Shown here one piece after another: positions 23,828-32,035 of a stretch of 49,427 bases of DNA. The position numbers and the translations under genes were made by a program. The stretch's first letter is position 1; every line of letters starts with the position of its first letter. The DNA is taken from positions 1-49,427 of the forward strand of contig CAYWRO010000023.1 in NCBI GenBank assembly GCA_964460345.1. Direction: 5' to 3'. The stretch is from CAYWRO01 sp964460345. Lineage in GTDB: Bacteria > Planctomycetota > Phycisphaerae > Phycisphaerales > UBA1924. Below the pieces are notes generated by a model that did no database searches, was not told the DNA's origin, and saw nothing but the letters and a program-made list of their open reading frames with translations.

Positions 23828-25063
23828 TCAGGTGCGCCGCATCTTCAGAATGCTCAGAAACAGGCTCGCCAGCGCCCCTTGCGCGCCCGCTGCCAGCAGC
23901 GTCACTCCGGGAATCACCCAGCGCATCGTCTCCCCGTACGCCAGGTCGCCGAACCCCGCTCCCGCCCACCGCACCGTCGGCGTCGCGATTAACCCGAGCC
24001 CCGCCAGCAGCAGCAGCGCCGAAACGATCAACCCGCGCTCCAGCGTGAATGACGACGGAAGAAGCACCAGCCGCCGCGCTTCCGGCACAAAGCCCTCCAC
24101 GCGCGCAAACGTCTCGGTGAACAGCGCCGCCGCGATCCCCTGCACTCCAACGATCACCGCCGCCGCGGCGACCAGCAGCGTGTGCACGTCGAACGTCACC
24201 CCGCCCACCGTCCGCGGCCCCGGGAGCAGCCACGCCCCCAATACCAGCCCCCCCCCGAGCAGCGCCAGCCCCGGATACAGGAACAGCCAACGCGGGCTGT
24301 ACAGCAGCATGAACCGCAGATGCCGCCAGCCGTCGCGGAAGCTGCGCAGATGCGGCGGACGCGTTCGGCCCGCCGGCGAGAGCGTCGTCGGCACCTCCGT
24401 CACACGCATCCGCAATAGCGCCGCCTTAGCCACCATCTCGCTGGCGAACTCCATCCCCGTCGTCCGCAGGTTCATCCGCTCGAAGGCCTCGCGTGAGAAC
24501 CCGCGCATCCCGCAGTGAAAGTCCCGGCACGGGCTCTTGAAGAGCCGCCGCCCGATGAAGCTCAGCACGGGATTGCCCAGCCACTTGTGCAGGGGCGGCA
24601 TCGCTCCCGGGGCAATCCCCCCCGCAAACCGGTTGCCCATGACCAGGTCGTGCCCTGCGCGCAACTCCCGGATGAACGCCTCCAGCCGCGAGAAGTCGTA
24701 CGAATCGTCCGCATCCCCCATGATCACGTACCGCCCCCGCGCGGCCAGAATCCCGCCCCGCAGCGCCGAGCCGTAGCCGCGATCCCGGATGTGCGCAACC
24801 CGCGCGCCCGCATCCTCCGCGATGTGCACCGAGCCGTCGGTGGACCCATTGTCCGCGACGATCACCTCCCCGCGAACCCCCGCGCTCTTCAACCCCGCCA
24901 GCGCCTTGGCAATGCACGTCCCGACCGTCTCCGCCTCGTTCAGGCACGGCATCACGATCGACACCTCGGGTGACCCCGAGTCCGACGGCAGCGGCGGGAC
25001 ATCCCTCGCGACCACCTCGATCCGCGCGGACGACTTCAGCGTTGACTCGGTGGTTTCGGCCAT
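23828..25063 (-). CDS. GT2 polyprenyl-phosphate glycosyltransferase (DPM1/GtrB-like) with C-terminal membrane domain
   Basis: A 411-residue protein. The N-terminal GT-A domain shows 'SIVMPCLNEAETVGTCIAKA' (nucleotide binding), 'VIVADNGSTDGS', and the metal-binding 'IMGDADDSYDF'; 'CRDFHCGMRGFSREAF' is characteristic of dolichol-phosphate-mannose-synthase-like enzymes that load a sugar on a polyprenyl phosphate. Four hydrophobic segments fill the last ~170 residues. It is the first gene of the leftward operon and stands 3 nt before the GT39-like gene, which is the likely user of its product. No Shine-Dalgarno sequence is obvious before ATG 25063. Confidence 0.9.
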   Translation of the reverse strand: MAETTESTLKSSARIEVVARDVPPLPSDSGSPEVSIVMPCLNEAETVGTCIAKALAGLKSAGVRGEVIVADNGSTDGSVHIAEDAGARVAHIRDRGYGSALRGGILAARGRYVIMGDADDSYDFSRLEAFIRELRAGHDLVMGNRFAGGIAPGAMPPLHKWLGNPVLSFIGRRLFKSPCRDFHCGMRGFSREAFERMNLRTTGMEFASEMVAKAALLRMRVTEVPTTLSPAGRTRPPHLRSFRDGWRHLRFMLLYSPRWLFLYPGLALLGGGLVLGAWLLPGPRTVGGVTFDVHTLLVAAAAVIVGVQGIAAALFTETFARVEGFVPEARRLVLLPSSFTLERGLIVSALLLLAGLGLIATPTVRWAGAGFGDLAYGETMRWVIPGVTLLAAGAQGALASLFLSILKMRRT

Positions 25064-25188
25064 GCGTGGGGAGCCGCGGCAAGAACTGGCGGTGGCGCGG
25101 TGGGGGTGCGGGGGGGTGCGGGCGGGCAGTCGGCGGTGGGGGGCCCGGTTGGGGGGGCAACCAGCAGGACAGCACGGATTCGAGCGCG

Positions 25189-25194
25189 AGTATA
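25189..25194 (-). promoter_or_regulatory. Possible -10 element for the PKS-glycan operon
   Basis: TATACT on the minus strand, 126 nt before the first gene of the operon, in a GC-rich divergent intergenic region where such a sequence is rare. No convincing -35 hexamer stands 16-18 nt upstream, so the call is tentative. Confidence 0.3.
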
Positions 25195-25305
25195 CGTCCT
25201 CGTGCCGCCCGCATCCCTCCTGGCGGCTCTCAACCGGCTCTCCTATATTGGCTCTGTTAGGGAGGTTCAGGGGTCTGGCGAGTCACGCTCAGCAGGGAGG
25301 AACGC

Positions 25306-26109
25306 GTGGAGTCGGCCGACCATCGTTGGCTGAAGCAGTTCGGCGTGTCGTTTCTGCTCGCCCAAGGGTGCAGCGCGGTCGCCACAGAGGTTCAGTGTCC
25401 CATCCATCGCTTCCGGGTGGACGTCGCCGGCTACCTCGACCCGCTCCCGAAGCGCGCCCCTGTCTGGATGCACGCCCCGGCCGCCAATGGCTCCGCGGCC
25501 CCGGCCGCCTCCCCCGCCGATCCCGCCGCCCCATGCCACGGCGTCACTCTCCTTCGCCGCCGTCGCCAGCGCGCTCTCACCTGCCTCATCGAGTGCAAGC
25601 AGTCCCGCGCCGACTTTCTCCGTGACACGCGCGACGTCGAAGCCCTTATGCATCGCCGCGCAGCCCTTGAGCGCGAGCGTGCGCACATGGAGCAGACCCG
25701 CCTCCGCGAGCGGGAACCGCATCTACGCCGTTCCGGCACCTCCCTCTTTCCCGAGCTTGAGGAGTGGAACTATCACCGCAGCAGTGACCCTGCCTACCTC
25801 GCGCTCCTCCGTGAGCTGGACCGCGTCGACCACAAGCTCTACGGCCAGACGAAGTTCACCCGCGCCGCCCGCTATCGCCTGGCCGATGTGCTTCTGCTGC
25901 TCACGCCTCCGGGGCTGATCGACGTTCAGGAGGTCCCCCCCGGCTGGGGCCTGCTCGAAGCCGACCGCGCCAGCGCCACCGTCCGCGTCACCGCCCCCGT
26001 TCCAGAGCATGAAGCCGGGGAACCCAGGCGTCAGCGGATCTTGCGCAACATCGCCATCGCCGCGAGCCGACGCGCCATCGCCTTATCGGACGCCGCTTCG
26101 GCGCCCTAA
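25306..26109 (+). CDS. PD-(D/E)xK nuclease-like protein, MmcB-like, unknown role
   Basis: A 267-residue protein. The start GTG 25306 has AGGGAGG 5 nt upstream. Its first 110 residues can be read as a nuclease core: Glu in 'TEVQ' (E28), Asp in 'FRVDVAGY' (D39), and 'CLIECKQSRADF' with E96 and K98, separated by a low-complexity Ala/Pro insert. This order resembles PD-(D/E)xK enzymes such as MmcB or holliday-junction-resolvase-like proteins. A charged helical stretch (residues 110-180) and a second conserved-looking part, 'YRLADVLLLLTPPGLI', follow. Whether it cleaves DNA is inference. It diverges from the glycan operon and shows no clear relation to either neighbour. Confidence 0.6.
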   Translation: MESADHRWLKQFGVSFLLAQGCSAVATEVQCPIHRFRVDVAGYLDPLPKRAPVWMHAPAANGSAAPAASPADPAAPCHGVTLLRRRRQRALTCLIECKQSRADFLRDTRDVEALMHRRAALERERAHMEQTRLREREPHLRRSGTSLFPELEEWNYHRSSDPAYLALLRELDRVDHKLYGQTKFTRAARYRLADVLLLLTPPGLIDVQEVPPGWGLLEADRASATVRVTAPVPEHEAGEPRRQRILRNIAIAASRRAIALSDAASAP

Positions 26110-26256
26110 CCAGATCGGACCATCCGCTCTCAAAACCTAGGGGAAAACCCGGGTCAGGCTGGAGCGACCACCCCCGACTGTCGATTGTAATGGGCGACGG
26201 GGGAGACCCGTTCGGGCTGGTGCAGATCGCCACCAGTCCGGTTGTGATGCCTCACC

Positions 26257-26646
26257 ATGAAGCGAAGAACGATCCTGGTCGTAGACGATGAGCCGCACAT
26301 CACCCACGTGGTGGCGCTCAAGCTGGAGCGGGCCGGCTACGAGGTCTTCACCGCCTCCGATGGCGAAGAGGCTCTCGCACTCGTCGCGGCCAAGCGACCC
26401 GACCTTGTCGTCACCGACTTCCAGATGCCCATCATGAGCGGCTTTGAGATGTGCGTTGAACTCGCCGCGAAGCCCGACATCGGCGACACGCCCGTCCTCA
26501 TGATCACCGCCCGCGGCCACATGCTCTCCGAGGCCGACCTGGCCCGCACCAACATCCGCGCCGTCATGTGCAAGCCCTTCAGTCCCCGCGAGGTGCTCGA
26601 GAAAATCGAAGGCATCCTCCAAACCGGGGAGACCCAGGCGGCATGA
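26257..26646 (+). CDS. Single-domain response regulator (CheY-like)
   Basis: A 129-residue receiver domain and nothing else. The acidic pocket is 'VVDDE' (residues 8-12), the phospho-acceptor Asp is in 'LVVTDFQMP' (about residue 54), the Thr in 'LMITARG' and the Lys in 'VMCKPFSP' complete the active site. The gene overlaps the HD-GYP gene in ATGA, so the pair are translated together. It probably relays a phosphate signal to, or binds, the HD-GYP protein, which lacks its own receiver domain. No kinase gene is adjacent. Confidence 0.95.
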   Translation: MKRRTILVVDDEPHITHVVALKLERAGYEVFTASDGEEALALVAAKRPDLVVTDFQMPIMSGFEMCVELAAKPDIGDTPVLMITARGHMLSEADLARTNIRAVMCKPFSPREVLEKIEGILQTGETQAA

Positions 26647-28304
26647 GCGGCATCACCCCGAGGCCGACCCCTCACCCCGTCCTGCGTGACGCCGCGGCGG
26701 CGGAGGAACTGGCGCAGCGCTGCTCGGACCTCGGCCTGCCCGCCTGGGTCCTCGGTCGAGGCGGCGAACTGCTCAAATCTCCCGTCGTGCCCGTTCCCGA
26801 TTCGTTGGCCGCCCGCTGGCTTACGAACGAAGAACTCTTCGAACAGGTCCGCCACGCCGCGACCCTCTGCGCCCGCACCAACGCCGCCCGCATGGAGCGC
26901 CTCTTCGCCGGCGCGCACGTGATCCTCCTGCCGCATCAGCGCGGCGATCACCCCGAGTGGGTCGTCGCCGCCGTCAGCCTCACCGAAGCCGCCATGAACA
27001 GCGATGAGGCGAGGGACTTCTGCCGCCGCGAAGGCGTGGAACTGGCCTCGTTGCATGAATCCTGCCGCGGCGTCATGCGCACCAGCGAGTCAGGGACAGT
27101 CCGCGTGCTGCGCATTCTCGAGTGGATGCGTGACGACCTCATCGCCAAGGCGCGCAACACCGTCGCCATCGCCGAGTTCAGCACGCAGCTTTCCGAGATG
27201 TACGAAGAGATCGGCCTGCTTTACCGCGTCGGCCGGTCCATGAACCGCGTCACGCAGCCGGAAGACTTCGTCCGGGAGACCTGCAACGACCTCGCCCGCA
27301 CGCTCCCCTTTGGCTGGGTTGCTCTCAAGTTCATGCCCTCCGTGCGCGTGGCGATCGGACTCTCCGGCCGCCTGTTCATCGCGGGCAAACCGCCCTGTGC
27401 ACCGGAAGAACTCGACACGCTCCTCTTCGAGACGCTGCTCGATCTTCCCTCCGACCGATGGGCGCTCATGACGCCCGAAGATGGCCGGCGCCTCGCCCGT
27501 CGCGTCAACAGCCAGGTGCTGGCCCATCCCGTGACGCGCGAGCAACAGGTGATCGGCGCCCTTTTCGCAGGCAACAAGCACGATGAGGACCCGCACGTCT
27601 CCAGCTTCGAGACACAGCTTCTCGACGCCGCGGCGGATTACATGGGCGTCTTCATCGAGAACGCCGCCCTCTACTCTGACCAGCACTCCCTCTTCCTGGG
27701 CATGGTCGAGGCTCTCACCGCCTCGATCGACGCCAAGGACCGCTACACCTGCGGTCACTCTGAGCGAGTCGGACTGATGGCCGCCGCCCTGGCCAGCGCG
27801 CTGGGCATGAAGCCGGAAGAGGCCGAACGAATCCGCATCGCCGGCCTCCTTCACGATGTCGGCAAAATCGGTGTGCCGGAGGCGGTGCTGACGAAGCCCG
27901 GCCGCCTTACCGAGGCCGAGTTCGAGCAGATGAAGCGCCACCCCGCCATCGGCCATCGCATTCTCCGCGACATGCCCTCCCTCGAGGACATCCTTCCCGG
28001 CGTGCTCCACCACCATGAGCGTTGGGACGGCGGCGGTTACCCGAATGGTCTGGCCGGTGACGACATCCCTTACATCGCGCGCCTCCTTGGCGTGGCCGAC
28101 GCCTTTGACGCCATGAGCTCCACGCGCTCCTACCGAGCCGCGATGCCGCGACAGAAGGTGCTCAGCGAAGTCCTTCGCTGCGCCGGGCAGCAGTTCGACC
28201 CTGAGATGGCGCGGGCCTTCGTCCAACTCGACATGACCGAATATGACCGCCTGGCCAGTCGGCACCTGGATCGCGAGCGCAATCCGGATGCGCGGGCCGC
28301 CTGA
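26643..28304 (+). CDS. HD-GYP domain protein with GAF-like sensor, putative c-di-GMP phosphodiesterase
   Basis: A 553-residue protein from ATG 26643. The first ~180 residues are a poorly recognised input region; a GAF-like domain follows (residues ~195-355, from 'EIGLLYRVGRSMNRV' to 'AAADYMGVFIENAALY'). The HD-GYP domain occupies about 360-535 with 'CGHSERV', 'LLHDVGKIGVPE', 'HHERWDGGGYPNGL' and 'LGVADAFDAMSSTRSYR'. All metal ligands and the GYP motif are present, so hydrolysis of cyclic di-GMP is expected. Coupled to the receiver gene upstream. It converges on the pilus operon with 23 nt between the stop codons; type IV pili are frequent c-di-GMP outputs, but a link here is inference. Confidence 0.93.
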   Translation: MSGITPRPTPHPVLRDAAAAEELAQRCSDLGLPAWVLGRGGELLKSPVVPVPDSLAARWLTNEELFEQVRHAATLCARTNAARMERLFAGAHVILLPHQRGDHPEWVVAAVSLTEAAMNSDEARDFCRREGVELASLHESCRGVMRTSESGTVRVLRILEWMRDDLIAKARNTVAIAEFSTQLSEMYEEIGLLYRVGRSMNRVTQPEDFVRETCNDLARTLPFGWVALKFMPSVRVAIGLSGRLFIAGKPPCAPEELDTLLFETLLDLPSDRWALMTPEDGRRLARRVNSQVLAHPVTREQQVIGALFAGNKHDEDPHVSSFETQLLDAAADYMGVFIENAALYSDQHSLFLGMVEALTASIDAKDRYTCGHSERVGLMAAALASALGMKPEEAERIRIAGLLHDVGKIGVPEAVLTKPGRLTEAEFEQMKRHPAIGHRILRDMPSLEDILPGVLHHHERWDGGGYPNGLAGDDIPYIARLLGVADAFDAMSSTRSYRAAMPRQKVLSEVLRCAGQQFDPEMARAFVQLDMTEYDRLASRHLDRERNPDARAA

Positions 28305-28327
28305 TCCCGCCGCCGCCTATCACACAG

Positions 28328-29584
28328 TCAGTCCGTCGCCCGCATCACACTCCCCGATGCAATCCGCATCAGCGGCGCGCTGCGGAACCCGGATGGCGGA
28401 CTCGCCAGCCACGCCAGGTCATTTCGCAAGGTCAACCGGCCGCTGACCGAAGCCGTGCCGCCGACGAGCACCGGCCCGTGCACGGTAGAGTTGCCGGAGA
28501 ACGTCGCATTCCCACTGATGAACACGAGGCCGATGATGGACGAGGCCAGTTCATCGGACATGTCCGTATCCGCATTCCCCTTGTAAGGCGCTCCCGGAGG
28601 GTTCCAGGAACGCGTGTTCCCTTCCGCGAGCGGCGCATCGGACATGGCGATCTGGATCGGTCCCTGCACGAGCAGCACCGGCTCCATCGGGCTGGACGCT
28701 TCCAGCGATACCGAACCCTCAATCGTCGCGCTCGCGGCGTTGCGGACGATCAGCATGCCATAGACTCGCGAGTTGGCGATGCGCACGCTCAGGCCGCCCG
28801 CATCGATGACGTATCGTCCCAGGGCATTCGATGCCCCGAAGGGGTTGTGTGCGGGGCTGAGCAGTACGTTTTCCAGCGTCGCCACGCCGCCGACGTTCGG
28901 CAACTGCGTTCCGCTGATGAGCGTCGCGCTCGCGAGATAGCCGGCCATGTCGGCCACCGCCGGCAGCGAGCGTGACGGCGCCGGAGCCCGCCTGGAGCCG
29001 GTGAAGCTCAACGCCGTGATCAACCCGACCGATTCAACCCCCGGGCTCACGGATGATGAGGTCGCCGTGATGCCGCCGTTCGTCGTCACGGGCTGGTCGC
29101 TGACAACAGTCGCGCCGTTGAGCGTCAGACCCGCGCCCGCATGAAGCCCGGACTCCAGTGAGTCAAGCGGCTGCGGCACCGCTTCGAGCACCGCCTCGAT
29201 GACTTCCCGCGCGATGCCGCTGCGACCGACCGCCCGCAGGCGGACCGGGTCCATCTCGTCATCGGTTAAGTCACCATCCGTGGGGTCGCTCGCGTACAAC
29301 GACATCAGGCCGTTGGAAAACGCCACGTCCGACATCCAGACAGAGCCGCGGCTGCGCCAGTTGTTCGTACGCGTCGCGTAGAGGCCGAGGTCCAGTGCGG
29401 CCACTGCGTTGTGCTGGGCCCGCGCACGATCCTGGTCGACCTGTGCAGCCATCAGCCGCGTCCGCCACACTGCGGCCGACGTCAGTGAAACCATCGTGAC
29501 GATGGCCGTCGTGACGAGCACCAGGATGTACGCCCCGCCGCGGCGTGCTTGCTGTCGGTGTTGTGCGCGTCGACTGCACTTCAT
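28328..29584 (-). CDS. PilX/GspK-like minor pilus protein with beta-rich C-terminal part
   Basis: About 418 residues from ATG 29584, which overlaps the upstream stop (ATGA). The N-terminus is basic, then 'GGAYILVLVTTAIVTMVSLT', a pilin-like transmembrane helix without the Glu5 of classical prepilins, as in PilX or GspK. The rest is rich in Gly, Ser, Thr and Val with strand-like repeats ('NSRVYGMLIV', 'ATIEGSVSLEA', 'ATFSGNSTVHGPVLVGGTAS'), resembling bactofilin- or polymer-forming surface folds. It is the last gene of the pilus operon. Family assignment rests on context and N-terminus; the C-terminal part is unlike typical GspK. Confidence 0.6.
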   Translation of the reverse strand: MKCSRRAQHRQQARRGGAYILVLVTTAIVTMVSLTSAAVWRTRLMAAQVDQDRARAQHNAVAALDLGLYATRTNNWRSRGSVWMSDVAFSNGLMSLYASDPTDGDLTDDEMDPVRLRAVGRSGIAREVIEAVLEAVPQPLDSLESGLHAGAGLTLNGATVVSDQPVTTNGGITATSSSVSPGVESVGLITALSFTGSRRAPAPSRSLPAVADMAGYLASATLISGTQLPNVGGVATLENVLLSPAHNPFGASNALGRYVIDAGGLSVRIANSRVYGMLIVRNAASATIEGSVSLEASSPMEPVLLVQGPIQIAMSDAPLAEGNTRSWNPPGAPYKGNADTDMSDELASSIIGLVFISGNATFSGNSTVHGPVLVGGTASVSGRLTLRNDLAWLASPPSGFRSAPLMRIASGSVMRATD

Positions 29585-30120
29585 CGCGCTGCCTCCCACG
29601 CGCTCGTGCGCAGCGCGCTGAGCGAGGCGGTGAGCCGGCCGTTCCGCAGCGACTCGATCGTGACCCGCTTTACCCCGGTCTCCGACGCGCTCACCGTGTC
29701 CGGCGCTGCGGGATCGACCCATTGAACGCGAACGCGCAGCGACCAGCTCGGATCGGGTACGAGCCACGACCCGTCCCGCTTGCGTGCCCCGGCCGTCCAC
29801 CGGTCATAGTCATCCACATCATCAAACGTGCTGCGATCGCTGGCGGATTCGCCGCTGTCGAGGCCGATCGTGTTTGCACCCGTGGGATCGCTGTACGACG
29901 TCGCCAGGATCTCCGCCATGAGGTCCTCCGCCAGCAGGCGTCCCATCTGCTGTTCATTTACACGCAGGCGCAGCTTTGAAACCGTCGCCACCACATTCAC
30001 GGATGCGACCAGCAGGCCGCCGAGGATTACCATGGCGATCGTCGCCTCAATCAAACTGAAGCCTCTTCTTGAGGTTCGTCCCAAGCCTCGCCTCGACGAT
30101 CTGTACCGCCACGCGCTCAC
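29581..30120 (-). CDS. Prepilin-type minor pseudopilin (PilV/GspI-like)
   Basis: A 179-residue protein with GTG start overlapping the preceding stop (GTGA). After a long basic leader, 'SRRGFSLIEATIAMVILGGLL' minus its last residues gives a classical prepilin peptidase site: Gly at -1, Phe at +1 and Glu at +5. The helix is followed by 'LRVNEQQMGRLLAEDLMAEIL', as in GspI/PilV, where a second helix contacts partners. It probably sits at the tip of the pseudopilus with the neighbouring minor pilins. Confidence 0.82.
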   Translation of the reverse strand: MSAWRYRSSRRGLGRTSRRGFSLIEATIAMVILGGLLVASVNVVATVSKLRLRVNEQQMGRLLAEDLMAEILATSYSDPTGANTIGLDSGESASDRSTFDDVDDYDRWTAGARKRDGSWLVPDPSWSLRVRVQWVDPAAPDTVSASETGVKRVTIESLRNGRLTASLSALRTSAWEAAR

Positions 30121-30779
30121 CGCGCCACCTCGATGTGACCAGTCTGCGGCTGAACGGTAATCCGTCGAGTGAATGAGTTGAGCTGCACCACGACGGAACC
30201 GCCGCTGTCCGGAACGCCATGACCGTCGAAAACGATCACACCGTCACCGCCGAAGTTCGGAGACCGAATCCGTGCGCCCCAGGGGACGGCGCTGCTCGAC
30301 GAGGTGCCGCTGGCGGTTGACTTCGTGGTTCGCCCGGCTAGTTCCTGCACCGCCAGCAGCGATGCGCGGCGGGCCCGGGCACGCTCCCGATCGTCGGCCG
30401 GGGCCGCCGCGGAAAGCGCGCCCGCCCCAATCTCCGCGATCTCCTCCGCCCCCGGTCTGGACGACAGGATGTCGGAAACGTCCGTCGCCGTGTTCGTCCC
30501 GCGGTCGATCACTTCAACTGTCACGGTGTCCGCCTGAAGGGTCACACGCACCGAGGTACTCGTCGCGATGGCCGTCTGCCTGGCGGTGCGGAGCACTCCC
30601 GCCACGTTCTCCGCCGCGTTGGCGACGCGGCTGGACGCCGCAGAACCAGCCAGCCGCGGCATCGCAATTCCGGCCATGATCGCAACGATCGCGATCACCA
30701 TGGCCAGTTCAACCATGGAGTACGCTCGCTCAAGCAGCGGCCTCTGCGTCCCCGTAAGTGTCAACGAACCGCGAGTCAT
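30117..30779 (-). CDS. Prepilin-type minor pseudopilin (GspH/FimT-like)
   Basis: About 220 residues from ATG 30779, which has a GAGG a few bases upstream; GTG 30845 and ATG 30791 are other in-frame starts. The leader ends in Ala rather than Gly: 'LLERAYSMVELAMVIAIVAI', with Glu at +5. 'AENVAGVLRTARQTAIATST' and the following beta-rich part match GspH/FimT. It shares the operon with one major and two further minor pilin-like genes. The N-terminal start is the main uncertainty. Confidence 0.8.
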   Translation of the reverse strand: MTRGSLTLTGTQRPLLERAYSMVELAMVIAIVAIMAGIAMPRLAGSAASSRVANAAENVAGVLRTARQTAIATSTSVRVTLQADTVTVEVIDRGTNTATDVSDILSSRPGAEEIAEIGAGALSAAAPADDRERARARRASLLAVQELAGRTTKSTASGTSSSSAVPWGARIRSPNFGGDGVIVFDGHGVPDSGGSVVVQLNSFTRRITVQPQTGHIEVAR

Positions 30780-30869
30780 CCGACCCCTCATGCGCAGCAG
30801 CCGCAGCGCTGTCTGCGCCGCGGCTGCTGGTGCGTCCTTGATCACGCGGCACGCTGCCGCGATCGCCGA

Positions 30870-31343
30870 TTAATAGTCCGTGTACAGCACGCCCGCGGCG
30901 TCCTTCTCCGTCGCCTCGGCGTTGGCGCGGATCTCATGCGTATCCGGGTCGTAGAGCCACCCGATGCTCGGGCCATCGGTATCGGACACGCCGTTGAATC
31001 CCTTGTTCACGCCGACCGGCAGCTTCGGGATCTCCCGAAGGTACGGCCCGTAGAGGAACTCCGCAGCGCCGGTCTCGCCGACGTCCGGCACACCCTGCAC
31101 GTTCGTCTTCATGGTCATCTGCGCTTCAAAGGTCGTCGGGTCCGGGTACACCCCGTCATGCTCCGCCGCGAACAACTCGATGGCGCTGCGAAGCACCGCC
31201 AGGTTGCCGCGAAGCGCGTTGTCGGCCGCGCCGGCGCTGCCGCGGCTCAGACGGGGAATCGCGATCGCGCTGATGATCCCGATGATCACCACCACAATCA
31301 CCAGCTCAATCAGACTGAAAGCAGACGTGCGGCAACGGCTCAT
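30870..31343 (-). CDS. Major pseudopilin (GspG/PilE-like)
   Basis: A 157-residue pilin. ATG 31343 follows GGAGG with 7 nt spacing, one of the best ribosome binding sites in the operon, which fits a structural subunit. The short leader 'MSRCRTSA' precedes 'FSLIELVIVVVIIGIISAIA', with Ala at -1 and Glu at +5. 'LRSAIELFAAEHDGVYPDP' is the conserved GspG helix-to-loop part, and the C-terminus resembles calcium-loop pseudopilins. It would form the filament shaft moved by the ATPase and platform protein of this operon. The 94 nt upstream may contain an internal promoter, not clearly seen. Confidence 0.88.
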   Translation of the reverse strand: MSRCRTSAFSLIELVIVVVIIGIISAIAIPRLSRGSAGAADNALRGNLAVLRSAIELFAAEHDGVYPDPTTFEAQMTMKTNVQGVPDVGETGAAEFLYGPYLREIPKLPVGVNKGFNGVSDTDGPSIGWLYDPDTHEIRANAEATEKDAAGVLYTDY

Positions 31344-31437
31344 TTGTAATCCTCCAGTAATCGAAACACTGCGTGGTCCTACCACCGCTACTGGGTATCG
31401 ACACTACCTGTGAGCCACATCAGTGAATACCCCAGTA

Positions 31438-31992
31438 TCAGCGTGCCGTCTGGTCCGTCTGTGACGGATTGAACGGAAGGCGAATGGTCACATCGCCCTT
31501 CACGAGCACTGCGCCCATCTCCTTGCCACGGCCTTCCCGGTAAATACCGGTGAGCCGATAACCATCGACAAGCGGAGCCTCGTCCTCCGTCGAACCCAGT
31601 TGCATGGCCACGCCGTTGATCACCACGACGCTGTCGCTCAGCACCGTGAGCTTGTGCGTGCGCAGGAACTCAGCCTCAAGGGCCTCACGCGTCTTCTCAG
31701 TGCCGCTAGCGGGGCCGCCGAAGGCCGGGGCAGGATCGAATAGATCCGGGGTCTGGCCCACCAGCGCCGCCGAGTTGGCCGCCGCCTGGTCAAACGCCGC
31801 GGCGACCCGCTCAGAGAGGCGAACCTGCGAGGTCTTCGGCGCCGGCTCGGCAATCGGCGTTGACGCCATATCCGCCGCCGCGGCGGCATCAGGCCCGAAG
31901 CCGCCGCCCAGGAAGACCCGGTCGACGATAAAGCCCGCCACCGCCACGCCCAGGATCGTGACGTACACCTTCCGGCTGTCTGGCTTGTGCAT
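31438..31992 (-). CDS. Bitopic pilus/secretion assembly protein (GspC/PilP-like), tentative
   Basis: A 184-residue protein with one N-terminal transmembrane helix ('VYVTILGVAVAGFIVDRVFL', residues ~10-30), an Ala/Pro-rich linker, and a C-terminal small domain: 'LTVLSDSVVVINGVAMQLG' followed by 'DGYRLTGIYREGRGKEMGAVLV'. The pattern of a short hydrophobic anchor, linker and a domain with 'GYRLTGI' resembles the homology region of GspC or PilP, which links the inner-membrane platform to the outer-membrane secretin. The position after pilO supports that. No secretin gene is in the window. ATG 31992 is chosen over TTG 31998. Confidence 0.55.
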   Translation of the reverse strand: MHKPDSRKVYVTILGVAVAGFIVDRVFLGGGFGPDAAAAADMASTPIAEPAPKTSQVRLSERVAAAFDQAAANSAALVGQTPDLFDPAPAFGGPASGTEKTREALEAEFLRTHKLTVLSDSVVVINGVAMQLGSTEDEAPLVDGYRLTGIYREGRGKEMGAVLVKGDVTIRLPFNPSQTDQTAR

Positions 31993-32035
31993 CCCCAAAG
32001 TGGGCGAAACGTCGCCCGGGGATGCAAGGGATCAG

